DNA of 64,000 nt, from contig CM062291.1 of NCBI GenBank assembly GCA_031216915.1, positions 36,088,484 through 36,152,483 on the forward strand. The letters run 5' to 3'. The notes beneath the pieces are model-generated. The model saw nothing but the letters and a program-made list of their open reading frames with translations. It did no database searches and was not told where the DNA came from. Below are positions 11,497 through 22,900 of this stretch, in pieces. The stretch comes from Pictodentalium vernedei. Lineage: Eukaryota; Mollusca; Scaphopoda; Dentaliida; Dentaliidae. The translations under genes were made by a program, and so were the position numbers. Every line of letters starts with the position of its first letter. Within the stretch, counting starts at the first letter, position 1.

Positions 11497-12282
11497 CAGG
11501 CTTGGCAATTTCAGGAGAACGATTTTTTAGCTCTCCTTACTGCCCTCCTGAAAGAATTAAGGAGAGCGAAAAATTGCCCTCCTAAATATTTTGGTCTGGG
11601 ATGATTGAGATTACATGTATTATGCTCACATTAAATTTTTGTTGTAAAGCAAAAATGTAATTTAACTTCGAAGACACATAACATCACGTAATTTCATTTA
11701 GAAAGTGGTTTAGTGGTAAAAGGTAATGGCTGCAACCATACCCAAACACAGTTGCAATCATTTGAAGCAAAATGGGTCACAGCAATATTTTTTTTCTGTC
11801 AGTTTCAAGTTCAACAACTGACATCACAGTTTGAGGGATAATTATTCAAGGAATATTGACACTATAATATACTACCATTACTGCTATCCTGTCACTTGAA
11901 GCACTTGCACCAGGATGTGACTGTAGATTCAAGCAGACCTGTTGTCCAAGAAAGTCATACGCCTACCACTACCACCTTCAACCCCCTTGGGGGGTTGAAG
12001 GTGGTAGTGGTAGGCGTATGACTTTCTTGGACAACAGGTCTGGGTACACACATAGGTCTTGTCAAGTGTGTGTTCGGCTGTTGAGTGAGACATCTAGATG
12101 TCTAAGAGATTTCGCTTTACCTTAGTAAAGTTAATAAAATCACTGATGTAGTCTGTTGGTTTCAGTTTCAATGAGTTCGTTCAACTGGATACTCAAAATG
12201 CTGTGTAAAGCTAATTGTTCTCCTAAGCTGATTGAGGAGAGCGATTTTTTGCCCTCCTGCATTTTTCAGAATGCCAGGCCTG
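11497..12282. mobile_element. hAT-like MITE, long form with hairpin
   Basis: Ends CAGGCTTGGCAATTTCAGG and CAGAATGCCAGGCCTG, related to the CAGGCCTGGC family. Near 11945-12045 a hairpin has CCACTACCACCTTCAACCCC arms and extended CAGACCTGTTGTCCAAGAAA arms. The second copy is at 59844-60748. No flanking duplication is evident here. Confidence 0.8.
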
Positions 12283-12439
12283 TATTTTCGTGGAAGAGGT
12301 TCCCGTTCTTCTTCTGGGAGGTTTGGTAATATTCACTTTTATCGTCTGCTACCTGCGTCAAAACGAATTATTACGATCAGTTGTAGATCCGCCAAAGACG
12401 TGTTGTATCGGTGATAAGGTGCGCGATATACCCCATTTT

Positions 12440-12780
12440 TACCCAAGAGGGGGGCTGAAAAAATCAGTTGAAATCCAGGAGGGATAGCAGTGTGTACTGG
12501 GAAGTACTGGGGTGTTAAATTACTGCTAAAACTGGTAAGGCTTCAGGAGGAAGAGTAGTGAGAAATGGAAAGTACAGGGTATTGGTATACTACAAATCAT
12601 GGATGAAGGTTTTGGGATTATATGGCCTTATAGTTATACAGAGGAACTGAAAAAATCAGTTAAAATCCGTGAGGGAGAGCAGTGCATGTGTACTGGGAAG
12701 TACTGGGTGTAAAATTACTGCTGTTACGTACTGGGAAATACAGGGTACTGGTGCACTATGTACAATGCCGGTCCAAAGCT
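12440..12780. repeat. two-copy direct repeat, about 200 bp apart
   Basis: The word CTGAAAAAATCAGTT and the following AGTACTGGG-rich text occur at about 12456 and again at about 12647. Function unknown. Confidence 0.7.
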
Positions 12781-12925
12781 CGGATAAATTCGTGATGGAA
12801 ATTGTCATGCAAACAAAAGTAATAAATAAATAAAATATAAAAGAGACAAAATTTCAAACCAGTCGTTTGTTCAAGCGGTAATCCGATTCTCATATTGACA
12901 GCTAATTAATTATCCACTGTCGTTT

Positions 12926-14086
12926 CTTGTGTTCGTTATTTGGTTAGCGGCCCCCAGATGAGGTAAGTATCACCGGAAAGGGAAACAATTCTCATGCTTA
13001 TTTTCATTAACAGTGATATACTCGGGACGTGAAACATTGCGGTATCTGGGCCAAAACTGGTGGAAAACATATTTTTTGCGATTTTTTTTTGGAATTGCAC
13101 CCCAAATCACTATATTCGATTTATTGGCCTGCAGAGAGGAGGGTACATGTAGGTATCACCGGTAAAAGGAGAAATTTCCATGTTTTATTCATAAACAACT
13201 ATTTCTGACTAGCTGAAACACTGAGGTATCAGGACCAAATTTTTTTTTTTAAATTGGCTTCTTCTGTTATACAAATTAATCCACTTAAATTTAGTTATAA
13301 TTACTCCATTTTAACTTTTTGATTGTTCTTGTGGTTGAGCACTGAGTGCTGCAAATGCCTAAATGATGCGTTAAAATGTGAAATTTGTTTAAAAATTGCT
13401 ATTTTTGGGGATAGGGTTAAGTTTTTACCCTTTGTGTGTTTATGTCTTGTCTTAAGTCAAATTTTAAATTGCTGTCATCTTTAGTATATACATGGGCAGA
13501 TTTTAAATGCCATTTGGATAACCTAGTACGCAAAATGTTGATTTCATGAACATTTGACCAGAAAAATAAATTAAAATGAAACAGTAAGAATGGGCCAAAA
13601 TTGCACTATTTTTCACAAATACCAAAAATATGATAACACATTATCTTTAGCCTATTTTTTTATGGATACTCTATGCAGCCTCATCAAACTGGATGTATTG
13701 CTGAACATTTTTATCGCAATCTGGCTTCTATAAGTCAAAATTTCTGTTTTCAGGTAAATTTGGGGGTGCAATTCCATAAAAAAAAATTCGAAAAATATGT
13801 TTTCCAACAGTTTTGGCCTAGATACCTCAGTGTTTCACGTCCCGAGTATATCACTGTTTATGAAAATAAGCATGAGAATTTCTCCCCTTTCCGGTGATAC
13901 TTACCTCCCCTTATAAAAAAAGTACCATGGTAAACCATGGTAAATCCCAAAATACCCTGGTATTACCATGGTATTACCAGGGTATTTTGGGATTTACCAT
14001 GGTTTACCATAGTACTTTTTTATAAGGGTCATCTGGTGGCCGGTCTATGTAGGGCAGGTCAACAGCGACAAATTAACGAACACAAG
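12926..14086. mobile_element. 1.1-kb element with long inverted ends
   Basis: The ends CTTGTGTTCGTTA and TAACGAACACAAG are inverted. Long matching arms at 12960-13080 and 13780-13905 share ATGAGGTAAGTATCACCGG and CGGGACGTGAAACA (inverted at the right). The interior is AT-rich and non-coding. The right arm is interrupted by the palindromic insertion at 13908-14028. Confidence 0.8.
13908..14028. mobile_element. 121-bp almost perfect palindrome, nested
   Basis: The ends CCCTTATAAAAAAAGTACCA and its complement form one long hairpin with ACCATGGTAA and CAAAATACCCTGGTA inner words. It interrupts the right arm of the surrounding element exactly where the left arm is continuous (ATGAGGTAAGTATC). The flanking duplication seems very short, possibly TC. 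Confidence 0.85.
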
Positions 14087-14617
14087 TTCTGCGTCACGCA
14101 ACACATTTTAAATCCTCTTAATGACCAAAATACTCATCAAAGTCTATAAAATTTCACACATGAGTAAAACACACCCCTACACACAGTCTCTACCCCTTTT
14201 AAACTTTATTAGCCAATATTTTGCCATTTTTTTTTACTTGTTTTCGTTTGTGTCCGTTTATGTTCGTTGGGGTTCTGTCCTGTTACCGTTTTCTATATTG
14301 GCCAGAGAATCAATGTACAGATGGTTTCTTTGATATTATCCGTCATCTTGGTTTGTTTTCTACATGAGGTAGGGAACCAATCTATGGATGTTGAAATTGG
14401 AACTTCCCACATTCTCATACCAGCTCTCAAGTCACCAGTCTCTATCTGTAAAGAATCGACGTTGTTATGGATGGGAACCAGTCTAGTTCTTAAATAGTCC
14501 ATCGCCTATGTTTAGAGTCATAAATGGTTCGCTTTTCTGACCAACTCAAATATTCCAGACGATTGAATCTGAAAAAAACACAAACATTCATTTTCTTTGT
14601 ATCGACAGTAGAAGTTG
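14087..14617. other. no recognisable feature
   Basis: Open frames of about 70 codons occur on both strands without similarity that I recognise or splice context. Confidence 0.4.
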
Positions 14618-16265
14618 CGAAAAAATAACACAGCATAAATTAATTTCCCAATCCCACATGTTTTGCCAATTAAACAATAACATGATTTTGGAGAGCATGA
14701 TTGTTTGTGAGCGGCCCTGCATCGATGTTGAACAGCCCGAGGGTTTATTAAAGGCCCGAGACGACAACAATCATGTTATTACTATTATTACCACTACGTA
14801 ATTTGTAATAAGTGACAGGTGTTAATATAATATAATACTTACCTGGGTTCGCGCGATAATGCTGAATGCATGAACTCCAAGATGATGAGGGGTTTTTACA
14901 TTGTAGAAACTGATTACATCGAGACGATGAGAGAGTTTTAAAAAATTCCGTCTTCCACTTCCAGCGAGGGAGGTAATGCACGCAATAAAGATGACGAATC
15001 AGTTGCCATGGAAAATGGCTACAACTGACAACATGGCCACGTGTCATTTGTTTCTGTTGCTGTCGATCAACAAGACCGCAACATGGCGAAAGCATCAACT
15101 TTTCCTTGCGAGTTCTCGCCTCATTTCTAAATTTTCAATTCTAAAAGACGTCACGTGACAAGAGGGCCGATAATGAATTTTGTTTTCCATTAGCGGCCCT
15201 CCTATCACGTGACTACCGAGCAATAGAGGATATGATTGCCCGTTAAATCGACATTAATGCAGTGGGAAACGCCCTGCAAAGTGGTAATAATATAACAATA
15301 ACATGACTTTGGAGGGCACCCAACAGAGGTGAATAACAGCCCGACAGCTTATAAAAGGCCCGAGACGAAGTCGAGGGCCGTTAATAAGCTGAAGTCATGT
15401 TATTACTATTATTACCGATTCTGAGAAAGTTTTGACCCTGTACCTTACGTGGCAGCTACCAACAGCGTAGTCCAAACATGGTCTGAAAGTCCGTAATATA
15501 ATTTTTGGGTTTGGTTCGTCCTTTAGAAGGACGTACCAAACCTAAAAATTATATTACGGACTTTCGGGCCATGTTTGGACTACAAACAGCCAATTGGTCT
15601 TCATTCAATTCGCTTGATTGAGGCATTTTTAACGTTTTAAATTTTGGCAGATGATATTATCGTCTGTTCACAAACAAACTGGTGTCACATGATTATCGCG
15701 TCATCGGCACCGGTACTCTTTCAATTGCAATGAAGTTAGAAAACTTAAAAACAGACCCGATATTTACTGCCTTCATGTCAGCAATAAAGGCGTACAATGT
15801 CTGCAGACTTACTTACTATATACAGCTGCTTGTTCTTATGGGACTCTCTTTGCTGGTCATTTTACATATTCAATAATTTAAATAAAAATCAACATTGTTT
15901 ACTAGTTAAAACCATGATTTCTGGAAACTGTTTCCATTTTCGAGTGGACGACAGCGGGAACAAAAGTCACTTGACGTGTCGGGCTGTTAATGAGATGTTC
16001 AACTCATTAACGGCACGACACATCACGTGACTTTTTAAGTTGAGCGTTACGTTCTTGTTATGCCCTGTTAAACTTCGTTAATGTACTAGGGAACGCCCTT
16101 TAAAGTGGTAATAATCAGATATGACAATCGTTCGAAACAAACTTGACTCAAAGGTTGCGCATTGCAAATATGACCAGAGTGGCATGCCGTTTACATTTCC
16201 GTCAAAACAAAGCGAGATCGTCGTGCGTTAGTTGTTGCTATTTATTTTGGCGGAAATTCTGTCAA
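14618..16265. mobile_element. repeat element split by a 1.4-kb composite insertion
   Basis: The flanks at 14618-14673 (GCATAAATTAATTTCCCAAT) and 16117-16265 (GAAACAAACTTGACTCAAA onward) are continuous with each other in the related copy at 29800-30425. Here they are separated by 14674-16116. Confidence 0.65.
14674..16116. mobile_element. 1.4-kb composite of ATAACATGA-type ends
   Basis: It begins CAATAACATGATTTTGGAG and ends AAAGTGGTAATAAT, the two ends of the ATAACATGA MITE family. Inside are short copies at 14674-14795 and 15270-15418. It also holds three palindromes: 15144-15215 (CGTCACGTGAC), 15462-15582 (GTCCGTAATATAATTTTT arms) and 15938-16035 (AAAAGTCAC arms). No recognisable coding region. 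Confidence 0.55.
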
Positions 16266-16339
16266 GACTTGAACGACATGACTTGCACAGTGAAAACAGA
16301 GAAAGAAAAAAAAGCATTACAACACTTTTTAGCTGATCA

Positions 16340-18110
16340 CTCACCGTTCGTCGTCTGTCGTCCATCTTCCAAAAACGCTGAACCGATTTCAGTTAAATTT
16401 GTGGTGATTGCTTGTTCTGACATCGCACTTTGTTTTTTCAAATCAACTTTCCCATCCCCATAGGGAGGGGTGGGAGAAAATGCTCCAAATTGTTTTAAAA
16501 ATCTTCTCCTGAACCAGTGGGTGCAGTGACTTGATATTTGGTATGGAGCTTCCTCTTGAGGTGTAGAATAAAGTTTGTTCAAACGAAGTTCATAGAGGAA
16601 TACTTGCCTTTGTAATGGGATGGGCAAGATTTTGGCCCTGTCGAAAATTTCAAATTTCTATTTTCTGAACCGATGGTCCACTTGGAACCAGATTTGGTAT
16701 GTGGTATTATTAAGTCATAAGTACTTGATTCTTGCAAAAAAAAAATCCCAGAGAACTGTTATTTGATATTTTGGTATGAAGCATCCTTAGGAGCAGTAGA
16801 ATGGAATGGTAAAAAAACGCCATCTGTTGTGTCAGGGTGTTATTTCTCAGCATCGAAAAATTGCTGAGTCAGCATTTTTGCAAACAAATTAAAAAAAGAA
16901 TCTTCTCCAGAACCACTGATCAGAATCTTTTAATATTTGGTATACAGCAACGAAAGGGTGTGTGTGTATGGGAGGGGGGGGGGGGGGCAGATACAAGTTT
17001 GTTAAAATTAAGCCTCTTGGTTCATACATGTATTTGAAACTCAATACAGGAGCCCAAATATAACCTGGGGCAATATGGGGGATAATCTTTAAAAATCTTC
17101 TTCAGAACCACCAATCAGAATCTTTTAATGTTTGGTATATGAGGGTCAGATTCAAGATTGTTCAAATCAAGTCCCTCAACTCATTTAATATTTGGGCTTT
17201 CTATGGGTCCCAGATTTTAACTTTGTGCAATATGGGAGATAATCTTTAAAAAATCTTCTTCTTCAGATCCACCAGTCAGAATCTTTTGATATTTAATATA
17301 CAGCATCCTTTGAGAGGTTAGATGTCATTTTGTTCAAACCAAGTTACTGGGTTAATATTTGGGTGCCCTATTGGAGCCCAAATTTTAACTTAGTTCAATA
17401 TGAGGAATAATCTTTAAAACCCTTCTTCTCCAGAAACACCAGTCAGAATTATTTAATATATGACATACAGAATCCTTACATGTTTTTAATTCAGTTTGTT
17501 CTACTCAAGTATATTGGTTAATAATTGGGCTCTCTAAGGGAGCCTAAATTTTAACTTAGTTCAATATGAGGAATAGTCTTTGAAAATCTTCTTCAGATCC
17601 ACCAGTCAGAATCTTTTGATATTTGGTATAGAGCATCCGTAGGGAAGTCAGATCAAAGTTTGTTCAAATCAACTGTTTGGGTTAATATTTGGGCTCCCTG
17701 TTTAACTTTAGTCAAATATGAGGAGTAATCTTTAAAAATCTGCTTCATGCAATACAATCAAAATCTTTTGATATTTGGTATACTGCATCCTTGTAGGGTT
17801 AAAATTCAATTTGTTCAAATAAATTCCCTGGGTTGATATTTGTGTTTCCTATTGGGGGATGGGGCGGGGGGGGGGAGGGGGGGGGGGGTGATAACACAGT
17901 GCAAAATTGGTAATATTATCGAAATCATCTTCTCCAGAACCACCAGTCAGAATCTTTTGATATTTGGTATACAACATTCAAGTTTGTTCAAGTTAAAGTT
18001 AAGTCCTTACGTTGATATTTGGGCTTCCTAGTTTTCCATTACTGAAATCTTGGCCAGACCTTTAGATCAGTCTAATTTGGGCACAATGGCAAATACGGAT
18101 CATCCGTGTT
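16340..18110. repeat. degenerate tandem array, about 170-bp unit
   Basis: About nine diverged units, each with CCACCAGTCAGAATCTTTTG, ATATTTGGTATACAGCATCC and TTGTTCAAATCAAG words. Two long G runs (16972-16987, 17861-17889) interrupt it. The left edge has CGTTCGTCGTCTGTCGTCCA, as in other array-type elements here. Confidence 0.8.
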
Positions 18111-18405
18111 GTGGCCTGCATGGTTGGAGAAAAAGCGCCGGTATTTTCTTCTTGTCGTTTGTTTTAGGCTTCAGGTCTCTCTCTTAAAATGATAGTTTGC
18201 AACACCTTGTTATAGGTCTTCACCATTATCACTGGTTCCCACCACCCCTTGACGTAAATTTACTTGAGCCGGCTTCTTAGTTTCCCAGTGTCGAACCAAA
18301 GTCCTATTTGAATGTAAATTACGCATGACGTTTAATAGGAAATGCTACAGACATGAATATAATAGATCTCCAGCTTTATGTGCATGATCATATAGAATTT
18401 GCCAA

Positions 18406-18465
18406 AGAAAAGCAATCGGCGTCGACAGTGTCGTATACGACACTGTTGACGCCGATTGCTTTTCT
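18406..18465. repeat. 60-bp palindrome
   Basis: Arms AGAAAAGCAATCGGCGTC and its complement meet at GACAGTGTCGTATACGACACTG. Almost perfect, hence young or constrained. Confidence 0.85.
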
Positions 18466-18640
18466 ATGGTGAACTCTGTGGATTTTTTAAAAAATTACTT
18501 ATCTGTTGTATTGTTTGATTCGAAGGTAAGCTCTAAGCTATATTGCAAGCCTCAGGGAAACATGAACAAACTTTTCATTGCTGAAACACTGCAAAACTTA
18601 GGAAAAAGTTTGAAACTCTGCATAATTTGGGTGCAGTTAT

Positions 18641-19118
18641 TATCCCCCCGAAAAAAAATTTCGGGGGATGTAGTCGTCACGCGTTTTTTTTTTATCCGTC
18701 CGTCCGTCCGTACATCTGTCCGTCCGTCCGTCCATCCGTCCGTGTACATTTCAGTTCCGGATGATAACTTCCCTTGAAATAGTTTGATTGTAACCAAACT
18801 TGATATGTGGCTTAAACATATAAAAATACAGGTCAAGTTCGAATCCGGGTTCATCCTGATTAATATTACCAGAGTTATGCCCCTTTTTAATTTAGAAAAT
18901 CTTATGATTTTTGGTTTCCGGATGGTAACTTCCCTCAAGATAGTTTGATTGTAACCAAACTTGATATGTGGTGCAAACATATCAAAATATGGGTCAAGTT
19001 CGAAAATGGGTTTGTCCTGATTAATTTTACCAGAGTTATGCCCCTTTTCAACTTATCTTATGATGACCACACTTTTTTCGGGGGGATCAGCTGCCCCGTG
19101 GATGTGGCAGCCCTCTAG
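18641..19118 (+). mobile_element. Helitron-like non-autonomous element
   Basis: The left end has a palindrome (TCCCCCCGAAAAAAAATTTC and GGGGGA) followed by a TCCG microsatellite (18697-18743). A two-copy core then follows (CCGGATGATAACTTCCCT at about 18757; CCGGATGGTAACTTCCCT at about 18919). The right end has GCTGCCCCGTGGATGTGGCAG, a stem-loop, followed by CTAG. A 3' hairpin before CTRR, a microsatellite and a tandem core are the plan of Helitron-derived short elements. The assignment is by architecture only. Confidence 0.6.
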
Positions 19119-19432
19119 TCTTATTTTGGGCACAGCGTTTACCGTCATTATTTGGGAAGAATTTAAAGGCCTGATCTTGGCATTATTTCTGTGGTAGCAT
19201 CCCAATACCAGAAAAAAAATCATCTGGCATGGACAACAGTTATAGATAATTAAATAACTTCATTCCTCTGTAGTGTTAACTAGCTATAGATGCTAATTAA
19301 ATCCTTCTTTAACAATTATGGTCAGATGAGTGCCACAGGCCCGATGGGGGCCTCTTGTTTCTATAGGTTACCTCCATGTTATACAGTGTAACCTGCTAAC
19401 TGGTTATGAAAAAAAGCTCTTTATTTCCAGGT
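19119..19432. other. presumed upstream or first-intron sequence of FGGY
   Basis: No promoter, CpG-rich segment or first exon could be recognised. The acceptor-like TCTCTTACAG before the first coding exon suggests that a 5' exon lies further upstream, but it was not found. Confidence 0.35.
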
Positions 19433-19440
19433 CTGGAGAG

Positions 19441-19666
19441 CAAGCTAGAAAATAAGCAGACTGACATCTGCAAAATGAGGTCCCCAGGGGGTGAATTTAG
19501 TGATGCTACCCTGCACAGCAGGGTAGCATCACTAAATTTACCCTCTGTGAACCTCAATCTGAATCACGGTCTCAAAACTAAACAGAAAGAGGTACTCAGA
19601 GGATATATTGGCCCACTGTATGGGGACTTCATTCTGCAAATGTCAGACTGCTTATTTTCAGGCCTG
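19441..19666. mobile_element. hAT-like MITE (AAAATAAGCAGACTG type) with perfect 8-bp TSD
   Basis: Ends CAAGCTAGAAAATAAGCAGA and CTTATTTTCAGGCCTG. The 8-bp duplication CTGGAGAG lies at 19433-19440 and 19667-19674. The central hairpin has GATGCTACCCTGC arms. It is 75 bp upstream of the first recognised coding exon. Confidence 0.88.
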
Positions 19667-19740
19667 CTGGAGAGTCACCACTTTCTTTATGTAAAAAAAA
19701 AAATAAAGGGTTAAATTTTGATCCTCTCTTACAGGTGAGA

Positions 19741-19917
19741 ATGAAGTATTATATTGGTGTAGACGTTGGTACCAGCAGTGTGAGAGCAGCTCTAGTTAAC
19801 AACAACGGACAAATAGTACAGACAGCAGTAAAATCTATAGCCATCAACCAGCCTAAACCTAATTACTATGAACAAAGCTCAAACAATATCTGGGTTGCTG
19901 TTCAGTACACAATACAG
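19741..19917 (+). CDS. FGGY: FGGY coding exon 1
   Basis: Encodes residues 1-59, including the first phosphate-binding motif [12 protein letters not shown] and the family block [10 protein letters not shown]. The exon is preceded by TCTCTTACAG and ends CAG|GTATTC, phase 0. ATG 19741 is the first Met, six bases after the acceptor, so a few more N-terminal residues may come from an unseen upstream exon. The human protein has a longer N-terminus. Oddly, the exon would open with GTGAGA, itself donor-like. Confidence 0.92.
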
Positions 19918-22900
19918 GTATTCTAATTCTCATAAATCCTTTATATTGGAACATTTGTTCAGTGCTCAAAATAACTTTTTTTCTTTGCGTAGCACAATGC
20001 TACAAATTTCCAAAAAATGAATAGCATTTTGTAAAAATTACATAGCTATTTTTGTATTTAGAGTTATGTTATGCTGTTTTGTATTGAATTCTTCTAAGTA
20101 GATAGAATAATTTCCATCCATTTCTGGGCATTTCCAAATGATCTGCAACACATGAAACATTTACTATGTTTTTTTTAACTGAACTGCCTTTGAGGGTTGC
20201 ATGGACTTGTATACTATTATAAATGGTGTATTGGTTGTTCAATAGAGTTCTCAAAATGGAAGTTGGGATTTTTAATTTGATGGGCTTGAAGTTATTTTTA
20301 ATGGACATTTTATGCAAAATGTTTTAAAAACAGGAAGAATTTAAACCAATAGAATTCATCTTACATATGAAGTTGCAAATGATGCTTGATGGAGAGTTAA
20401 TCTGAGTTATGCCTGGGATGTTCCACAATCAGAGGTAAAGCATCAGTGATTTAGTTTTCAAATTTTCATTTACATTTTGTGATACAAGATAATCAACTGC
20501 AGCCTAATAGGCTGCAGTTGATTATCTTGTATTGCAAAATACTATACATAATTGAACATTGTGTAGCTTTTTGCAAGTTTTATAGCAAAAAGCAACGTAA
20601 CACCACTTATTTTGAGCCCTGCATTTGTTTGGCTTATCCCTGTCGGGGGGTAAGTCATTTGCTACTGCAATTTTTTTTTTTTTACTTACCCTTGTCGGGG
20701 ATGGTGGGGGGGAGTCATTTGTTATTGCACTTTTTTGTTGTTTATTAATTTTTTTTGGTATTATTTTTGGCTTACTCCTGTCAGGGGGTTAGTCATTTGC
20801 TATTGGCCTTTTTGGGGGTTTGTTTCAATTTTTCTGTTATGTTTTATTTTTTCCATCTAATTTTGAGACCACTAGATCTCAAAAACTGGCTTACAGAAGT
20901 TTCTGAAAATTTTCACATGTATTTGTACTAATTTTAAGTTTATGGTGCCATATTAGTCAAAACTCTCTTTCTGCTAATGTCAGGCCAAAAGATATGGTAA
21001 GCTTACCTTTTTCTCAAAATGCTTCAAAAATTATCTGCCATATTCAGTTCAAAATTACCATAAATTTAGAATGTTGTATGATACGTCAAAATCACCACAC
21101 AACTTATTCAACATGAATCTCCATTCACCATGACTGGCCCAAATGTAATTTTCGGCAAAATTTCACTTCCAAAGGCAATATTTCCTTACTATGAGCATTT
21201 TGTGACAAAGATTTTGGTATAGAAAGATCAGAGATGCAGCAATAGCTATAGAATAAAGTTCTTTTTAATATTTTTCTGTTGGTGTTAACCTTCCTCCATA
21301 CAAGCCAGAAAATAAGCAGACTGTAATCTGCAAAATGAGGTCCCCAGAGGGTGAATTCAGTGATGCTACCCTGCACATCAGAGGTAGCATCACTGAATTT
21401 ACCCTCTGTGAACCGCAATCTGAATCAAGGTCTCAAGCATAAACAGAGAGAGGTACCCAGAGGATAAACTGGCCCACTGTATGGGATGGCATCAGCACAT
21501 TCACCCTCTGGGGACCTCATTCTGCAAATGACAGACTGTTTATTTTCAGTCCTGCCCCCATACAGGTTGCAAGACTTAAGTGAACTGTTTTAAAGGTAAA
21601 GAAATTGTTAACTTCAGTTACTATTTTACATCAATTTGGTGGGGTGAGGGGGGGGGGGGGTGGGGGGTGGGGGTTAACTTTGCTTACTTTTGTATAATAG
21701 AGTAATTAACAAATTATCTGTGATAAAATTTGTTGTAGGATTTCCCCCAATATCTGCTTAGACTGCTTAACCCTTTACCTAATATGAAAAGCAGACGACA
21801 CTTGCAAACAAAATTCTTGAATATCTAATTTTTAGCTCAACTTTGACGAAGTCAAATTTGAGCTATTGTCATGGGCCGTCGTCCGTCTGTCCGTACGTCA
21901 ACAATTGGCTATGGCTCGGGCTAGAGGTCGTATTTATGAACCGATCTTTACGAAACTTCTTGTGTACCTTTGTTATGACCCTTGGATGGGAACGAGTGTT
22001 TTTAGGTATGGTCCGAAATTCAAGATGGCTGCCAGCGGCCATTTTGTACCGATGATGCAAAAATCAGTTTTTTGTACAGAACTTCTGTATGAAAGTTCTG
22101 ATTTGAATAAAGTTTTGTATAAATGTTTAATACCATGGGATACATCACATATAATACAGGTTTTTTTCTCGTGCGTAAATTATGCAAATTAGATTGACTT
22201 TGATTTATTTAGTGTTACTTTCAGAGCTGTAAGTGCCAAGCTGCTATGGCTCGGGCTAGAGGCCGTATTTATGAACCAATCTTTACGAAACTTCTTGGGT
22301 ACCTTTGTTATGACCCTGGGACGGGAACGAGTGTTTTTGGGTGTGGTCCAAAATTCAAGATGGCTGCCAGTGGCCATTTTGTACCGATGATGCAAAAATC
22401 AGTTTTTTGTACAGAACTTCTGTATGAAAGTTCTGATTTGAATAAAGTTTTGTATAAATGTATAGTACAATGGGATACATCACATATAATACAGGTTTTT
22501 TTCTCGTGCGTAAATTATGCAAATTAGACTAACTTTGATTTATTTAGTGTTACTTTCAGAGCTGTAAGTGCCAAGCTGCTATGGCATGGGCTAGAGGCCG
22601 TATTTATCAACCAATCTTTACGAAACTTCTTGGGTACCTTTGTTATGACCGTGGGACGAGAACGAGTGTTTTTGGGTGCAGTCCCAAATTCCAGATGGCT
22701 GCCAGCAGCCATTTTGTACCGACGATGCCGAAATCTGTTTTTTGTACAGAACTTCCATATGAAAGCTCTGATTTGAATAATTTTTTGTATGAATGTTTAG
22801 TACCATGGGATACATTACATATATTACAGGTTTTTTTCTTGTGCGTAAATTATGCAAATTAGGCTAACTTTGATTTATTTAGTGTTACTTTCAGCACTGT

